Shown: positions 34,482 through 44,327, counted from the first letter of the stretch. The stretch is 64,000 bases of DNA from Nonlabens spongiae (GCF_002117125.1 NZ_CP019344.1:1302001-1366000); one strand, 5' to 3'. Program-made: numbers and translations. Notes: generated from the sequence alone by a model not told the origin.

Positions 34482-35327
34482 ATGGCTGATATACAGCAAT
34501 TAAAAGACATGGTCACGCAAGTAAGGCGTGACATTGTACGACAAGTGCATGCAGTAAACAGTGGGCATCCAGGAGGATCCCTAGGCTGTGCAGAATTTCT
34601 TGTGACGCTCTACTGCGAGTTTATGGACCACGACCCCAGTTTTAACATGGACGGAAAAAATGAAGATCTATTCTTTCTATCAAATGGTCACATCTCACCA
34701 GTAATTTATAGTGTGTTAGCGAGAAATGGTTACTTCCCAGTAGAAGAATTAGCAACCTTTAGAAAGCTCGACTCTCGTTTGCAGGGCCACCCCACTACTC
34801 ACGAGGGACTTCCTGGAATACGTATCGCGAGCGGATCTCTAGGGCAAGGCATGAGCGTTGCCATAGGTGCTGCCCTTGCAAAAAAACTTAATGATGATGA
34901 CAAAACTATTTTCTCACTACACGGAGATGGTGAGTTGCAAGAAGGTCAGATCTGGGAATCTGTGATGTATGCGGCTGCAAATAATGTGGACAATTTGATT
35001 TGCACGATTGATGTTAACGGCCAGCAGATTGATGGCAGTACAGATCAAGTCCTTGATTTGGGCAATCTTCAGGCAAAATTTGAAGCCTTCGGCTGGAACG
35101 TTTTAAGGATCAAAGATGGTAACAACGTTGAGGCGATTATTGAAGGGATGCGTGAGGCGATCTCGCTTTCGCGAAAGCGTAAACCTATATGCATACTACT
35201 GCATACAGAAATGGGGAATGGAGTAGATTTTATGATGGGATCTCACAAATGGCATGGTGTAGCTCCAAATGATGAGCAACTTGAAGAGGCACTCGCTCAG
35301 AATCCAGAAACTCTAGGTGACTACTAA
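34482..35327 (+). CDS. Transketolase, N-terminal subunit
   Basis: Together with the next gene makes the thiamine-diphosphate enzyme that exchanges two-carbon units in the pentose phosphate pathway. 281 residues covering the ThDP-binding half: VNSGHPGGSLGCAEFLVTLY, LSNGHISPVIYS, GSLGQGMSVAIGAALAKKL, and the ThDP motif HGDGELQEGQIWESVMYAA. The next gene's frame overlaps the end, but I take its start 20 bases downstream. A dispersed palindrome lies inside and encodes L-S-R-K-R. Confidence 0.96.
   Translation: MADIQQLKDMVTQVRRDIVRQVHAVNSGHPGGSLGCAEFLVTLYCEFMDHDPSFNMDGKNEDLFFLSNGHISPVIYSVLARNGYFPVEELATFRKLDSRLQGHPTTHEGLPGIRIASGSLGQGMSVAIGAALAKKLNDDDKTIFSLHGDGELQEGQIWESVMYAAANNVDNLICTIDVNGQQIDGSTDQVLDLGNLQAKFEAFGWNVLRIKDGNNVEAIIEGMREAISLSRKRKPICILLHTEMGNGVDFMMGSHKWHGVAPNDEQLEEALAQNPETLGDY
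35164..35179. repeat. Dispersed palindrome, in CDS
   Basis: Perfect CGCTTTCGCGAAAGCG in the transketolase N-terminal subunit, read S-L-S-R-K-R. Confidence 0.9.
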
Positions 35328-35346
35328 TCCCAAAAGCTTAAAAACG

Positions 35347-36300
35347 ATGAAAGAATATACAAATTCAGGAAATAAGGATACGAGATCTGGTTTTGGTGCG
35401 GGACTGACCGAGCTGGGAAAGAAAAATGAAAATGTTGTGGCGCTGTGTGCAGATCTCACGGGATCGCTTAAAATGAATGACTTTGCGGCAAATCATCCAG
35501 AGCGTTTTTTCCAAGTAGGAATCGCTGAGGCCAATATGATGGGAATCGCAGCAGGTCTTACTATAGGTGGTAAAATTCCATTTACGGGAACTTTTGCAAA
35601 CTTCTCTACGGGAAGAGTTTATGATCAGATCAGACAGAGCATCGCCTATTCAGACAAAAATGTAAAAATCTGTGCATCGCATTCCGGGCTTACTCTAGGT
35701 GAAGATGGTGCGACACACCAGATTCTTGAGGATATAGGCCTTATGAAAATGTTGCCAGGAATGACGGTTATCAATACCTGCGATTATAACCAGACCAAGA
35801 ATGCAACGCTTGCTATTGCTGATTACGAAGGGCCTGTTTATCTAAGATTTGGGCGACCTAAAGTTGCTAACTTCACTCCTGAAAATGATGATTTTCAAAT
35901 CGGTAAGGGTGTACAATTACAAGAAGGAAATGATGTAACGATCGTTGCGACTGGACACCTAGTGTGGGAAGCGCTTGAAGCTGCAAAACAACTTCACGAA
36001 GCTGGAATTTCAGCAAATGTAATTAACATCCACACCATCAAACCCCTTGATGAGGAAATCATTATCAAGTCTGTTCAAAAGACGGGCTGCATCGTAACCG
36101 CCGAAGAACACAACTACCTAGGTGGTCTGGGAGAAAGCGTTGCCCGCACTCTTGCACAGCACTTACCTACTCCGCAAGAATTTGTGGCTACTCAAGATAC
36201 TTTTGGTGAGAGTGGTACTCCAGAGCAGCTCTTGGAGAAATATGGTCTCAACGCTGAGAATATAGTCAAAATGAGTAAACAAGTCATCACTAGAAAATAG
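35347..36300 (+). CDS. Transketolase, C-terminal subunit
   Basis: 317 residues from ATG 35347 (MKEYTNSGNKDTRSGFGAGL); the frame is open further back, but an upstream start would overlap the first subunit. It holds the pyrimidine-binding half: VALCADLTGSLKMN, FQVGIAEANMMGIAAGLTIG (catalytic Glu), FANFSTGRVYDQIRQSIAY, ASHSGLTLGEDGATHQILED, and a C-terminal transketolase domain (TGHLVWEALEAAKQL). A strong terminator follows. Confidence 0.96.
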   Translation: MKEYTNSGNKDTRSGFGAGLTELGKKNENVVALCADLTGSLKMNDFAANHPERFFQVGIAEANMMGIAAGLTIGGKIPFTGTFANFSTGRVYDQIRQSIAYSDKNVKICASHSGLTLGEDGATHQILEDIGLMKMLPGMTVINTCDYNQTKNATLAIADYEGPVYLRFGRPKVANFTPENDDFQIGKGVQLQEGNDVTIVATGHLVWEALEAAKQLHEAGISANVINIHTIKPLDEEIIIKSVQKTGCIVTAEEHNYLGGLGESVARTLAQHLPTPQEFVATQDTFGESGTPEQLLEKYGLNAENIVKMSKQVITRK

Positions 36301-36323
36301 TTGTTATAGACTTTTATGGAATC

Positions 36324-36358
36324 AAAAAGGGCTTTTCCAAAATGGAAAAGCCCTTTTT
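36324..36358. terminator. Bidirectional rho-independent terminator
   Basis: 16-base perfect arms (36324-36339 and 36343-36358) around a 3-base AAA loop, with A-runs at one end and T-runs at the other. It sits between the convergent transketolase and T9SS cargo genes and can serve both. Confidence 0.9.
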
Positions 36359-36378
36359 GATTTACCTAATGTTTAAAA

Positions 36379-39300
36379 TTATCGCTTCATAGCAAAGTGT
36401 CCTCTTGCCTCGGCGGTTCTGCCATCGACTTCATAATTTATCACAAACCAGTAATCTGTACTAGGCAATTGCTCACCGTTGAAAGTTCCATCCCAACCTG
36501 GTCCAGAAGGATCGATATTGGCAATGAGTTTACCATAACGGTCAAAGATATTTAAGGTCGTTCCTGGTAAGAGATCACCCCCTACAATGTTCCAGGTATC
36601 GTGATACCCATCATCGTTTGGCGTAAAGAAATCTGGGTAGCCAAAAACAAATATCTCCTCAACGATCTCTCCGCAACCACTGCGTTCAGCAACAGTTACC
36701 GTATGCGGACCAGGCTGTACATCTTCCCACAAGCCAGTATAGATATAAGGACCATCATCAAGTCTGAACCAGTATTCATCTGGACCTTGGGCGGTTGCAA
36801 TCACATTGTGTGTAAGATCAAAAGGGGTCGTTGTCACCTGTATATCATAAATTTCTGGGACTCCTCTTTCGCGCACAAAGGTGGTTTCACTTTGTTGACA
36901 TTGCGTCATGATATCAGTAACGAGAACTGAATAATCACCTTCTTCTGTAGCATTGTAAATTGAACTCGTTGCGCCAGCAATAATATTCCCGCTTAGACTC
37001 CATTCAAAAGTATAATCTGTGTTGTTCAGACCTGTATCAAGTGGAACTGGTCCATTTATTAGGCTTCCATCTACATCTACACAGAGTCGATACTCGTCAT
37101 CCAGTATAGGAGCTGGTAGCTCATTAAACACCAGATCTACGGTAGTGAAGCTTGCACATTCGGTATTATCTGCATCAACTCTTATCACAATAGTCTGATC
37201 ACGATCAAACTCGTAAGAAGTAGCGTTTAATGCATTTACCATAAGATCCGCATCATCTTGATTTGCGTAAAAGCTTAAGGTAGATCCCGGAGTATTATTT
37301 GTCACCTGTCCCGTAACCTGTGTTAAATCAACTGTTGCCGTACCGTTTCCTGTATCACATTCGTCATCTAGGGGCATGGGTATTATAGCTATAGGCGCAT
37401 CTACCGTTCTAATGAAAAAGCTACCTACATTCAAACATGAAGTATCCGTATTGCGAACTTGATAAAAAATCTCTTGTGGATTACCCATGTTTTGATGGTT
37501 GCTTTCATCAAGCGGGTCAGTTCCGTCTTCAGCATCTTGCCTATCCTGATAATACGTAACCACAATATTATTGCGTCCATTGATGATGTCATCTGTGTTT
37601 TCGCTTAAAGCGAAAACCGCCTCTTGATTACCACTAGGATCACACTCGACAAGTTCTTGAGGATTACCAAGACCTGGAATCGAAATCACTCGTATCTCAA
37701 AAGATGTTACGCTGGCACAACCCGTATCTGTGTTCTCCACTCTTACGAATATTTCTTCGTTTTGATTAGGATTTGCATTTGGATAATTATCTGGAAGTGT
37801 CGTTCCAGTTCCATTGAGAGCAGCATTACGGTCACTATAATAGGAAATAGCCAAATTAGGCGCAGATACATTCTGGGTGATGAGTGTATTATTTTGCGTC
37901 AAATCAAATACTTCAATACCATCTTCAGATAAATCATCGCAAAGCTCAATCGCTGGTGCGGTTGTCAGCTCTGGTAATTCATTAAATATGAGCGATATCG
38001 TAGTAAAGCTGAAACACTCTGAATTATCGTCGTCAACTCTCGCAATTAAGGTGGTATCACCGGAAAATTCAAAAGAAGCACCCAATGCATCAGTCAGGTT
38101 ATCAGCATCGTTCTGATTTTCATAAATTGTTAAGGTCACGTCTGGTTGCCCTCCAGTGATATTCAATTCCAAAGTCGGGTCTGATAGGTTAACTGTTGCA
38201 ACTCCATTTTCATCAGCGCAGGCTTCTATGTCACTAGGTTGATTTGCTGTAGGTGCTCCAACCGTAATGACATCAAACTGACCAACATTGAAAACCGTTC
38301 CATTTGTAGCCTGCACTCTATAAAATACCGTTTGTGGAGTTGAGCTGGCGGGGTAGCTCTGATCGTCTAGATCATCTATTCCAGCTTCAGCATTTTGAAA
38401 TGAATCATGGTAGGTTATTAAAACATCATTTCGACCGTCTTCTATTCTTGAGGTATTTTCTGATAGAGTAAAAATGGTTTGTGCTTGCGTCAGGTCTCCA
38501 CATTCACTTAAGTCTATTGGTACACCTAGATCTGGTAAAGGGTTTACGATAACATCAAATTCTGTAATACTATAACAACCTGTAATTGTGTTTTCCACCC
38601 TCACGTATATCGTATCGCTTAAATTTATATTCTGATAAGTTGTTGGATTTTGAATTTCGGGAGTTCCTACTTCTGCGGCATTTCGCGAAGCATGGTATGT
38701 AAAGGAATAGTTAAAACTTGAAAGGTTTGCTGCTATGGCCACTTCATTATCAGTTAAATTGAATATCTCAACATTATCACCTGAAAGATCATCGTCTTCA
38801 ATTAGGTCTGGAGCAGTTGCAAGATCAGGTAATTCGAATGGAACAACATCAAATGAGTTAAGTGTATAACAAGTAGGGTTGATTTGGCTTTCAATTCTTA
38901 CATGAATAGTTTCTATCGACGAGACCTCATAATCCATAAATGGCAAGGGATCTCGGTCATTCATCGCATCATCCAGACTATCGTGATAAGTGATTGTAAA
39001 ATCTGATGGTGAACTTCCATTTAAAACTGCTACATCTTGATCTTCAAGATCAAAACTTACTGGAGTGCCATCTGGGTTTTGACATTGCTCTAAATCATCC
39101 AAAATACGAGAAGTAACAGAAGGTGTTACCGATATCTCAAAAGAATCAGTGGCCGCACAAGCAGTATTTACTGTACTTTCAAATCTTACGAAAATCTCAA
39201 CAGTGCCACTTGCCTGATCATATATAAATAAATCTGACCGTTCACTGGCTCCAGTATCAGCATCATTTTGATTATCATGAATGGTAATTGAGATATCTGA

Positions 39301-41238
39301 GCTACCTGTTAATCCTGCAGAAGTTCTAATATAATCTTCTAGGTTATACCCAACCAGCGCCTCACACACTTCTAGATCAGCTACTTGAATATCGCCTACG
39401 TCGAAAATATTAATTTCAATAGGCTGAACATCAGCACAACCCGCATTTTGATCAAATACCGCTGCATAGATGATTTGCGTAGTTGACGGTACAGGATAAT
39501 TGTCTGCATTAGTTAATGCGTTGCGCTGATCAAATGCATTTTCCTCGGTCAAATAATAGGATACCGTGTGGGTGGCAGGATCTAAGGCTGCTAGAAGAGC
39601 AGTATCATTTTGAGTCAAATCAATACTGGTAGTGGTTGAATTGGAGCAGAATGTATAATTGTTTGGAGTACCAGTAGGTATTTCAGGTTCGACATTTACA
39701 CATACCGTTCTGAAATATTCGCAACCAAAACTATCAATGAGTTCATAGGTATAACACGTTTGTCCAGTAACATCAGGCCTTACCGTTATCGTCTCTCCAT
39801 TAATTTCTTCTATTGTAGGATCTGGTAACCATCTCGTACTGGCCACACTTGGTTGAAACGAAATTTCTGGAGGCAAAACACCTGGAGCAAATTCTATTCC
39901 CCACTCAAAAATATAACCATTGTCACTTGGTAAGAAATCCGTCACTGTAATACACCAGTCACCATTTAGTGTACTTCCTACTAATCCTACAAAGCTGTCT
40001 TCTGGAAAATAATCACCAGGCGGTATTGAAACCCCTCCACCTGTCGCATTTGCCGTTGCTCCTAGAGTTCTTGTTGCTGAACCGCTCTCAGTAAAATTAT
40101 ACCGGTATCCAATTCCAGGATTTAAGTTCGAATCATCATCGATGGGTTCTCCAAAAAACGTCCCCCCACCTGTTCTGGCAAAGAGGAAAATGTTTTGTCC
40201 ACTAGGAGAAGTGATTTCTATATCGAGATCGCTCGTCCAGCTATGTTCGATTACTGCAAAAATTCCGGCAATATCACTTGCATCTGTTAAAATTGCCCCA
40301 TTCGGAAAACCATCAACGGTAACACAAGTTCTGTATGAAACTCCTACACCATCTGGCAGAAAAGTAGTCCCTGCCACGGGCGGAGCAATATCCACTGTAA
40401 AATCAGTAGTGGCAACTTGACCTATTAAATTAGTGGATTCTCCAAAACATAAATTGCTTTCCTCTGCTCTTGTACCGGTAAAATCAGGGTCAGTACTAAC
40501 TTGAACAATCACATCATTTTCAACTCGATCAAAGCAACCTTGATTGTCCGTAGCTGTAAATTGAACATAATAAACTCCAGGTTGTGAATAAGTTTCAGAT
40601 TGATTTGGCCCAACAACCTCCCCATTACCATTACCTAGGTCAAAGGTATAAACTGCACCAGAAGCATCATCGCTAAAAACAGCAGAACCATTAAAGTCTA
40701 CCGTATCACCTTGACAAATCCTAACAATTCCATCACCATCCATTGGCGGGTTAGTCACCACGGTTGGAGATATGGCTTGACATGGATTAAAACAACTACG
40801 TCGTCCGAAAAAACCTCTAGCAGTACCTGATCCGTTCGAAGTAAATGTCAAAGTTAGACAACCGGTAGGTGTAGCATTAGTTGCCTGCAGTAATCCTGGA
40901 GCGGCATCTCCAGCAGTTCCTGTAAATAATACAGGAGCCGAAGTACTATCACCATCATAAATCGTCAACACATCCCCTGCAGCTAGATCTAAGGTCTGAA
41001 TATCGAGTTGTATCTGATCTGTGGAAATGTCTGGACAAAAAGTTGCAAGGCTGTTTTCATTATTGCCATAGTTACCAGAACGGCCTCCAGAATCTGCTAC
41101 TGATATTACAGCACATCCATTAAATCGATAACCATTACCTCCATTATCATCACCAGGCACCACTATCTGCGCTGTTTGGGAAAATAACATAAAGGAACTG
41201 ATCAAAAGTAAAAAAGTAAGTATTTGGGAATTACGCAT
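36379..41238 (-). CDS. Giant T9SS type B cargo protein (adhesin-like)
   Basis: 1619 residues. Signal peptide 1-20 (LTFLLLISSFMLFSQ); CUB-like domain about 25-145 (YNGNNENSLATFCPDISTDQ region, IYDGDSTSAPVLFTG); PKD-like domain about 165-250; proprotein-convertase P-like domain about 290-455 (SDLDIEITSPSGQNIFLF, LNGDWCITVTDF). Then about nine beta-rich repeats of about 95 residues (patterns such as ITYHDS..DAE and VRVENT), with a 286-residue triple duplicated at about 799-1083 and 1084-1370. The C-terminus FFTPNDDGYHDTWNIVGG, then IFDRYGKLI, GWDGTFNG and ARGHFAMKR is a gliding-associated/T9SS type B sorting domain. A cell-surface or secreted adhesin is likely. Confidence 0.92.
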   Translation of the reverse strand: MRNSQILTFLLLISSFMLFSQTAQIVVPGDDNGGNGYRFNGCAVISVADSGGRSGNYGNNENSLATFCPDISTDQIQLDIQTLDLAAGDVLTIYDGDSTSAPVLFTGTAGDAAPGLLQATNATPTGCLTLTFTSNGSGTARGFFGRRSCFNPCQAISPTVVTNPPMDGDGIVRICQGDTVDFNGSAVFSDDASGAVYTFDLGNGNGEVVGPNQSETYSQPGVYYVQFTATDNQGCFDRVENDVIVQVSTDPDFTGTRAEESNLCFGESTNLIGQVATTDFTVDIAPPVAGTTFLPDGVGVSYRTCVTVDGFPNGAILTDASDIAGIFAVIEHSWTSDLDIEITSPSGQNIFLFARTGGGTFFGEPIDDDSNLNPGIGYRYNFTESGSATRTLGATANATGGGVSIPPGDYFPEDSFVGLVGSTLNGDWCITVTDFLPSDNGYIFEWGIEFAPGVLPPEISFQPSVASTRWLPDPTIEEINGETITVRPDVTGQTCYTYELIDSFGCEYFRTVCVNVEPEIPTGTPNNYTFCSNSTTTSIDLTQNDTALLAALDPATHTVSYYLTEENAFDQRNALTNADNYPVPSTTQIIYAAVFDQNAGCADVQPIEINIFDVGDIQVADLEVCEALVGYNLEDYIRTSAGLTGSSDISITIHDNQNDADTGASERSDLFIYDQASGTVEIFVRFESTVNTACAATDSFEISVTPSVTSRILDDLEQCQNPDGTPVSFDLEDQDVAVLNGSSPSDFTITYHDSLDDAMNDRDPLPFMDYEVSSIETIHVRIESQINPTCYTLNSFDVVPFELPDLATAPDLIEDDDLSGDNVEIFNLTDNEVAIAANLSSFNYSFTYHASRNAAEVGTPEIQNPTTYQNINLSDTIYVRVENTITGCYSITEFDVIVNPLPDLGVPIDLSECGDLTQAQTIFTLSENTSRIEDGRNDVLITYHDSFQNAEAGIDDLDDQSYPASSTPQTVFYRVQATNGTVFNVGQFDVITVGAPTANQPSDIEACADENGVATVNLSDPTLELNITGGQPDVTLTIYENQNDADNLTDALGASFEFSGDTTLIARVDDDNSECFSFTTISLIFNELPELTTAPAIELCDDLSEDGIEVFDLTQNNTLITQNVSAPNLAISYYSDRNAALNGTGTTLPDNYPNANPNQNEEIFVRVENTDTGCASVTSFEIRVISIPGLGNPQELVECDPSGNQEAVFALSENTDDIINGRNNIVVTYYQDRQDAEDGTDPLDESNHQNMGNPQEIFYQVRNTDTSCLNVGSFFIRTVDAPIAIIPMPLDDECDTGNGTATVDLTQVTGQVTNNTPGSTLSFYANQDDADLMVNALNATSYEFDRDQTIVIRVDADNTECASFTTVDLVFNELPAPILDDEYRLCVDVDGSLINGPVPLDTGLNNTDYTFEWSLSGNIIAGATSSIYNATEEGDYSVLVTDIMTQCQQSETTFVRERGVPEIYDIQVTTTPFDLTHNVIATAQGPDEYWFRLDDGPYIYTGLWEDVQPGPHTVTVAERSGCGEIVEEIFVFGYPDFFTPNDDGYHDTWNIVGGDLLPGTTLNIFDRYGKLIANIDPSGPGWDGTFNGEQLPSTDYWFVINYEVDGRTAEARGHFAMKR
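37597..37617. repeat. Second palindrome type, in CDS
   Basis: Identical 21-bp palindrome to 21635-21655, in the giant protein gene, read V-F-A-L-S-E-N. The paralogous repeat unit near 38460 encodes I-F-T-L-S-E-N with different codons and no palindrome. Confidence 0.9.
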
Positions 41239-41335
41239 ACTCTAAAGGAATTAATTAAAAGCCACTATAAAACTAACAACTTATTAAATAAGAATCTAAT
41301 ATAAGCATTTTCACATAACTAAGTCATGTGCATTG

Positions 41336-41343
41336 TAACTTTG
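41336..41343 (+). promoter_or_regulatory. Candidate folE promoter -7 box
   Basis: TAACTTTG matches TAnnTTTG, 35 bases before the folE start. A TTTT at 41308-41311 could serve as the -33 element, with a longer than usual 24-base spacer. Confidence 0.4.
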
Positions 41344-41378
41344 CGTCTTACTTAGAAGTTTACGGTAGATTGCATTTT

Positions 41379-42050
41379 ATGAAAGTAGAAGATTTTCTGG
41401 AAGATATAGACAACCACGACCACATGTCAAGTAATGAGGAGACGCCTCTGAGAGAGGATGCCTTCAAACTTTCTGACGATGAAAAAATTGCCTCTATACA
41501 AGACGATGTTTTCAACATACTCCAGACCTTAGGTATGGATATGACAGACGACAGTCTTAAAGGCACGCCTAAAAGGGTGGCAAAAATGTTTGTCAACGAG
41601 ATCTTCGGTGGTTTGCGGCCTGATAAAAAGCCTAGCGCCAGCACCTTTGACAACAAATATAAGTATGGCGAGATGTTGGTAGAAAAGAACATCGTACTCT
41701 ACTCTACCTGTGAACATCACCTGCTTCCCATCGTGGGACGCGCCCATGTTGCCTACATCTCAAATGGCAATGTGGTAGGTCTTTCTAAAATGAACCGCAT
41801 TGTAGATTATTACGCAAAACGCCCGCAGGTTCAAGAACGCCTTAACATTCAGATCGTGCGTGAGTTACAAAACGTTTTGAATACAGAAGATGTTGCCTGT
41901 GTGATCGACGCAAAACACTTGTGTGTCAACAGCCGCGGGATACGAGACATCGACAGCAGCACGGTGACGGGAGAGTTCGGCGGTGCTTTCAAAAATCTGG
42001 AGACTAAAAGAGAGTTTCTGGATTACATCAAGATGGATACGCGATTCTAG
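41379..42050 (+). CDS. folE: GTP cyclohydrolase I (FolE)
   Basis: Converts GTP to 7,8-dihydroneopterin triphosphate, the first step to tetrahydrofolate. 223 residues from ATG 41379 (MKVEDFLEDIDNHD); an upstream ATG at 41328 is less likely since the promoter-like box would lie within a short leader. Zn ligands are in LYSTCEHHLLPIVGRAHVAY and CVIDAKHLCVNSRGI; GTP site QERLNIQIV. The first 40 residues are acidic and variable. cysS lies 92 bases on. Confidence 0.96.
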   Translation: MKVEDFLEDIDNHDHMSSNEETPLREDAFKLSDDEKIASIQDDVFNILQTLGMDMTDDSLKGTPKRVAKMFVNEIFGGLRPDKKPSASTFDNKYKYGEMLVEKNIVLYSTCEHHLLPIVGRAHVAYISNGNVVGLSKMNRIVDYYAKRPQVQERLNIQIVRELQNVLNTEDVACVIDAKHLCVNSRGIRDIDSSTVTGEFGGAFKNLETKREFLDYIKMDTRF

Positions 42051-42079
42051 AATCGGTTTAAGTAAGTTTTTAGTTGTTC

Positions 42080-42095
42080 CGCTTTCGCGAAAGCG
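42080..42095. repeat. Dispersed palindrome, intergenic
   Basis: Perfect core between folE and cysS. It falls in an open frame reaching into cysS (F-R-F-R-E-S-E), but the natural cysS start lies downstream. Confidence 0.9.
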
Positions 42096-42142
42096 AGAAC
42101 AAATCCATTATTTTTACCCAACTACAACACAATTTACTGATC

Positions 42143-43630
42143 ATGAGTCTTTACAAAAGCAATGAACTGAAACTGTACAATTCCATGACTTCTGAGAAGG
42201 AGGTTTTTAACTCCATCCTTGATGGCAGAGTGGGAATGTATGTTTGTGGACCTACTGTTTACAGCAACGTACACTTAGGGAATTGCCGCACGTTCATAAG
42301 TTTTGACATGATCTATAGATACCTGAGACATCTAGGCTACAAAGTGCGTTACGTACGCAATATTACTGACGCGGGCCACCTTACGGACGATGCTGATCAG
42401 GGCGAGGACAAAATCTCAAAAAAAGCACGTCTCGAGCAAATTGAACCCATGGAAGTCGTGCAGCGCTACACGCTGGATTTTCATAAAGTGATGCAGCAAT
42501 TCAACTCTTTGCCTCCCAGCATAGAGCCTACCGCTACGGGACACATCGTTGAGCAGATCAAGATTATCGAAGATATTCTGGAAAAAGGATTTGCTTATGT
42601 GGTGGACGGCTCGGTTTATTTTGATGTCAAGAAATTCAATGATGATCATCAATATGGAAAGTTGAGCGGTCGCAATCTGGAAGATATGATTGCAAATACC
42701 CGCGAGCTTGCCGGACAGAGCGAGAAGAAGAATCCGCAGGATTTTGCGTTGTGGAAAAAAGCCAGTCCTGAGCACATCATGCGCTGGCCTAGTCCGTGGG
42801 GTGATGGTTTCCCGGGATGGCACCTCGAGTGTACGGTAATGAGTTCTAAGTATCTGGGCGAGCAGTTTGACATACATGGTGGTGGAATGGATTTAAAATT
42901 CCCTCACCACGAGTGTGAGATTGCTCAAGGCGAGGCAGCTCATGGTTGCAGTCCAGTTAATTATTGGCTACACGCTAACATGCTGACACTCAACGGTCAG
43001 AAAATGTCAAAATCGACTGGAAACAGCATTCTCCCAGCTGAGTTATTCTCTGGCGACAATGACTTTATGGAAAAACCCTTTGCGCCCAGCGTGATCCGTT
43101 TTTTCATGATGCAGGCACATTATCGATCTATTCTTGATTTCAGCAATGATGCACTTGTGGGAGCTGAAAAAGGCTTCAACCGCCTGATTGATGCATTAGA
43201 AATCATTGAAGATCTACCAGTATCAGACAATAGCTCTGTGGATGTGAAAGCCTGGAAAGCCAAGTGCTACGCGGCAATGAATGATGATTTTAATACGCCT
43301 ATTCTCATTGCTGAACTTTTTGACATGATTAAATCGATTCATGCTATAAAAGATGGTAAAGCACAAATTTCAAAACAAGATAAAGACGATTTAGTGTCTA
43401 CGTTTCACGCATTCTTCTATGATGTTTTGGGATTGCAAACTGCCTCCTCAGAATCTAACAATGCCGATTCTGAAGCTTTGAATGCCGCCATGCAACTCAT
43501 CATCGATTTGAGAGCAAACGCGCGAGCAGATCGTGACTTTGCCACGAGCGATAAAATAAGGGATGATCTTGCTAAAGCCGGTATCCAGCTCAAAGACGGT
43601 GTGGACGGCACGACCTACTCTGTAAAATAA
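42143..43630 (+). CDS. cysS: Cysteinyl-tRNA synthetase (CysS)
   Basis: Charges tRNA-Cys. 495 residues from the ATG at 42143 ([15 protein letters not shown]). Class I signatures: [19 protein letters not shown] (Zn Cys and HIGH-like HLGN), [34 protein letters not shown] (Zn ligands), and MSKSTGNS (KMSKS). The C-terminal helical and DALR-like part includes [16 protein letters not shown] longer frame from 42074 would include palindrome codons and lacks support. Confidence 0.97.
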   Translation: MSLYKSNELKLYNSMTSEKEVFNSILDGRVGMYVCGPTVYSNVHLGNCRTFISFDMIYRYLRHLGYKVRYVRNITDAGHLTDDADQGEDKISKKARLEQIEPMEVVQRYTLDFHKVMQQFNSLPPSIEPTATGHIVEQIKIIEDILEKGFAYVVDGSVYFDVKKFNDDHQYGKLSGRNLEDMIANTRELAGQSEKKNPQDFALWKKASPEHIMRWPSPWGDGFPGWHLECTVMSSKYLGEQFDIHGGGMDLKFPHHECEIAQGEAAHGCSPVNYWLHANMLTLNGQKMSKSTGNSILPAELFSGDNDFMEKPFAPSVIRFFMMQAHYRSILDFSNDALVGAEKGFNRLIDALEIIEDLPVSDNSSVDVKAWKAKCYAAMNDDFNTPILIAELFDMIKSIHAIKDGKAQISKQDKDDLVSTFHAFFYDVLGLQTASSESNNADSEALNAAMQLIIDLRANARADRDFATSDKIRDDLAKAGIQLKDGVDGTTYSVK

Positions 43631-43646
43631 TTAGAAAAGGGTAATC

Positions 43647-43889
43647 ATGGAATTTATTTTTCTATTGTTTACCCTTTTGTTTTTCTGGACGATTCTCTGT
43701 CTCTGGAATCTATTATTGATTCCGTGGTTTGTTAAATACAATATCAAAATTTGGACGAGCATGTTTGGGCCTACCGACCGAATTACTTGGATAAGTGAGC
43801 GTAGGGTAAAAATCACTCGGTGGATTCAGTTCTTCTATTGGTTTGGTGGAGCATTAATCACTGTAGGTCTAATTTCTGAAGTGCTATGA
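43647..43889 (+). CDS. Small membrane protein upstream of yidD
   Basis: 80 residues with two hydrophobic helices ([21 protein letters not shown] and [18 protein letters not shown]) around a polar loop. It lies 16 bases after cysS and overlaps yidD by 4 bases (ATGA), so it is likely co-translated with yidD. Family unknown. Confidence 0.65.
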   Translation: MEFIFLLFTLLFFWTILCLWNLLLIPWFVKYNIKIWTSMFGPTDRITWISERRVKITRWIQFFYWFGGALITVGLISEVL

Positions 43890-44107
43890 AGAGCCTTCTG
43901 ATCTATCCGTTCATCCTTCTGATCAGGTTTTATCAAAACTTCATATCGCCCTTCACTCCCAGCTCGTGCCGCTACTCTCCTACTTGTTCTACGTATAGCC
44001 TACAAGCTTTGAAAAAACACGGTTTGAAAAAAGGTGGCTGGCTGGCGATCAAACGTATTTCCAGTTGTCATCCTTGGGGTGGCAAGGGTTATGATCCGGT
44101 TCCTTGA
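43886..44107 (+). CDS. yidD: Membrane protein insertion efficiency factor YidD
   Basis: 73 residues. The YidD signature is complete: [35 protein letters not shown], and [17 protein letters not shown]. YidD is a small inner-membrane-associated protein aiding insertion through YidC; its usual rpmH/rnpA neighbours are absent here. Its start overlaps the preceding small membrane protein by 4 bases. Confidence 0.96.
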   Translation: MKSLLIYPFILLIRFYQNFISPFTPSSCRYSPTCSTYSLQALKKHGLKKGGWLAIKRISSCHPWGGKGYDPVP

Positions 44108-44124
44108 AATGGTAAGTAAATGAC

Positions 44125-44166
44125 TAAGCTTAAGTTTAAGTTTAAGTTTAAGTTTGAGTTTAAAAT
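44125..44166. repeat. Hexamer array TAAGTT
   Basis: Units of TAAGCT, four TAAGTT, TGAGTT and TAAAAT in a row; same YRANTT consensus as 23413. Lies in the 281-base gap after yidD, which has no gene. Confidence 0.75.
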
Positions 44167-44193
44167 AGTACTCGATATTGAGGAAATGAAAAT

Positions 44194-44222
44194 CGCGCTT
44201 TGACAAGCTTAGCGTGACACGT
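44194..44222. repeat. Degraded intergenic repeat resembling TCACGCTRAGCTTGTC
   Basis: The lower strand contains GTCACGCTAAGCTTGTCAA, similar to a common intergenic repeat of Bacteroidota (GTCACGCTGAGCTTGTCGAAG). It is not bounded by inverted repeats here. Identity with that repeat is from memory. Confidence 0.35.
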
Positions 44223-44244
44223 TGATGTTTTTGACTTGGATATT

Positions 44245-44274
44245 CTAGTTCAAGTTCGATTTCAACTTTGAATT
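44245..44274. repeat. Degenerate hexamer array, 5 units
   Basis: CTAGTT CAAGTT CGATTT, then CAACTT and TGAATT, close to the YRANTT consensus. Confidence 0.5.
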
Positions 44275-44299
44275 CATACAAAGCGCTAACACCCACAAA

Positions 44300-44313
44300 C
44301 CCCCTCGAGGGGG
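44300..44313. repeat. GC-rich 14-bp palindrome CCCCCTCGAGGGGG
   Basis: Perfect palindrome in AT-rich intergenic DNA. It resembles CCCTCGAGGG palindromes seen in other Flavobacteriia intergenic DNA, an impression from memory. Confidence 0.6.
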
Positions 44314-44327
44314 CTTACCTATAAATT

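Noticed and set aside
42074..42142. Longer start for cysS through the palindrome (R-F-R-E-S)
   Set aside because: Conserved CysS sequence begins near [15 protein letters not shown]; the upstream codons are palindrome-derived.
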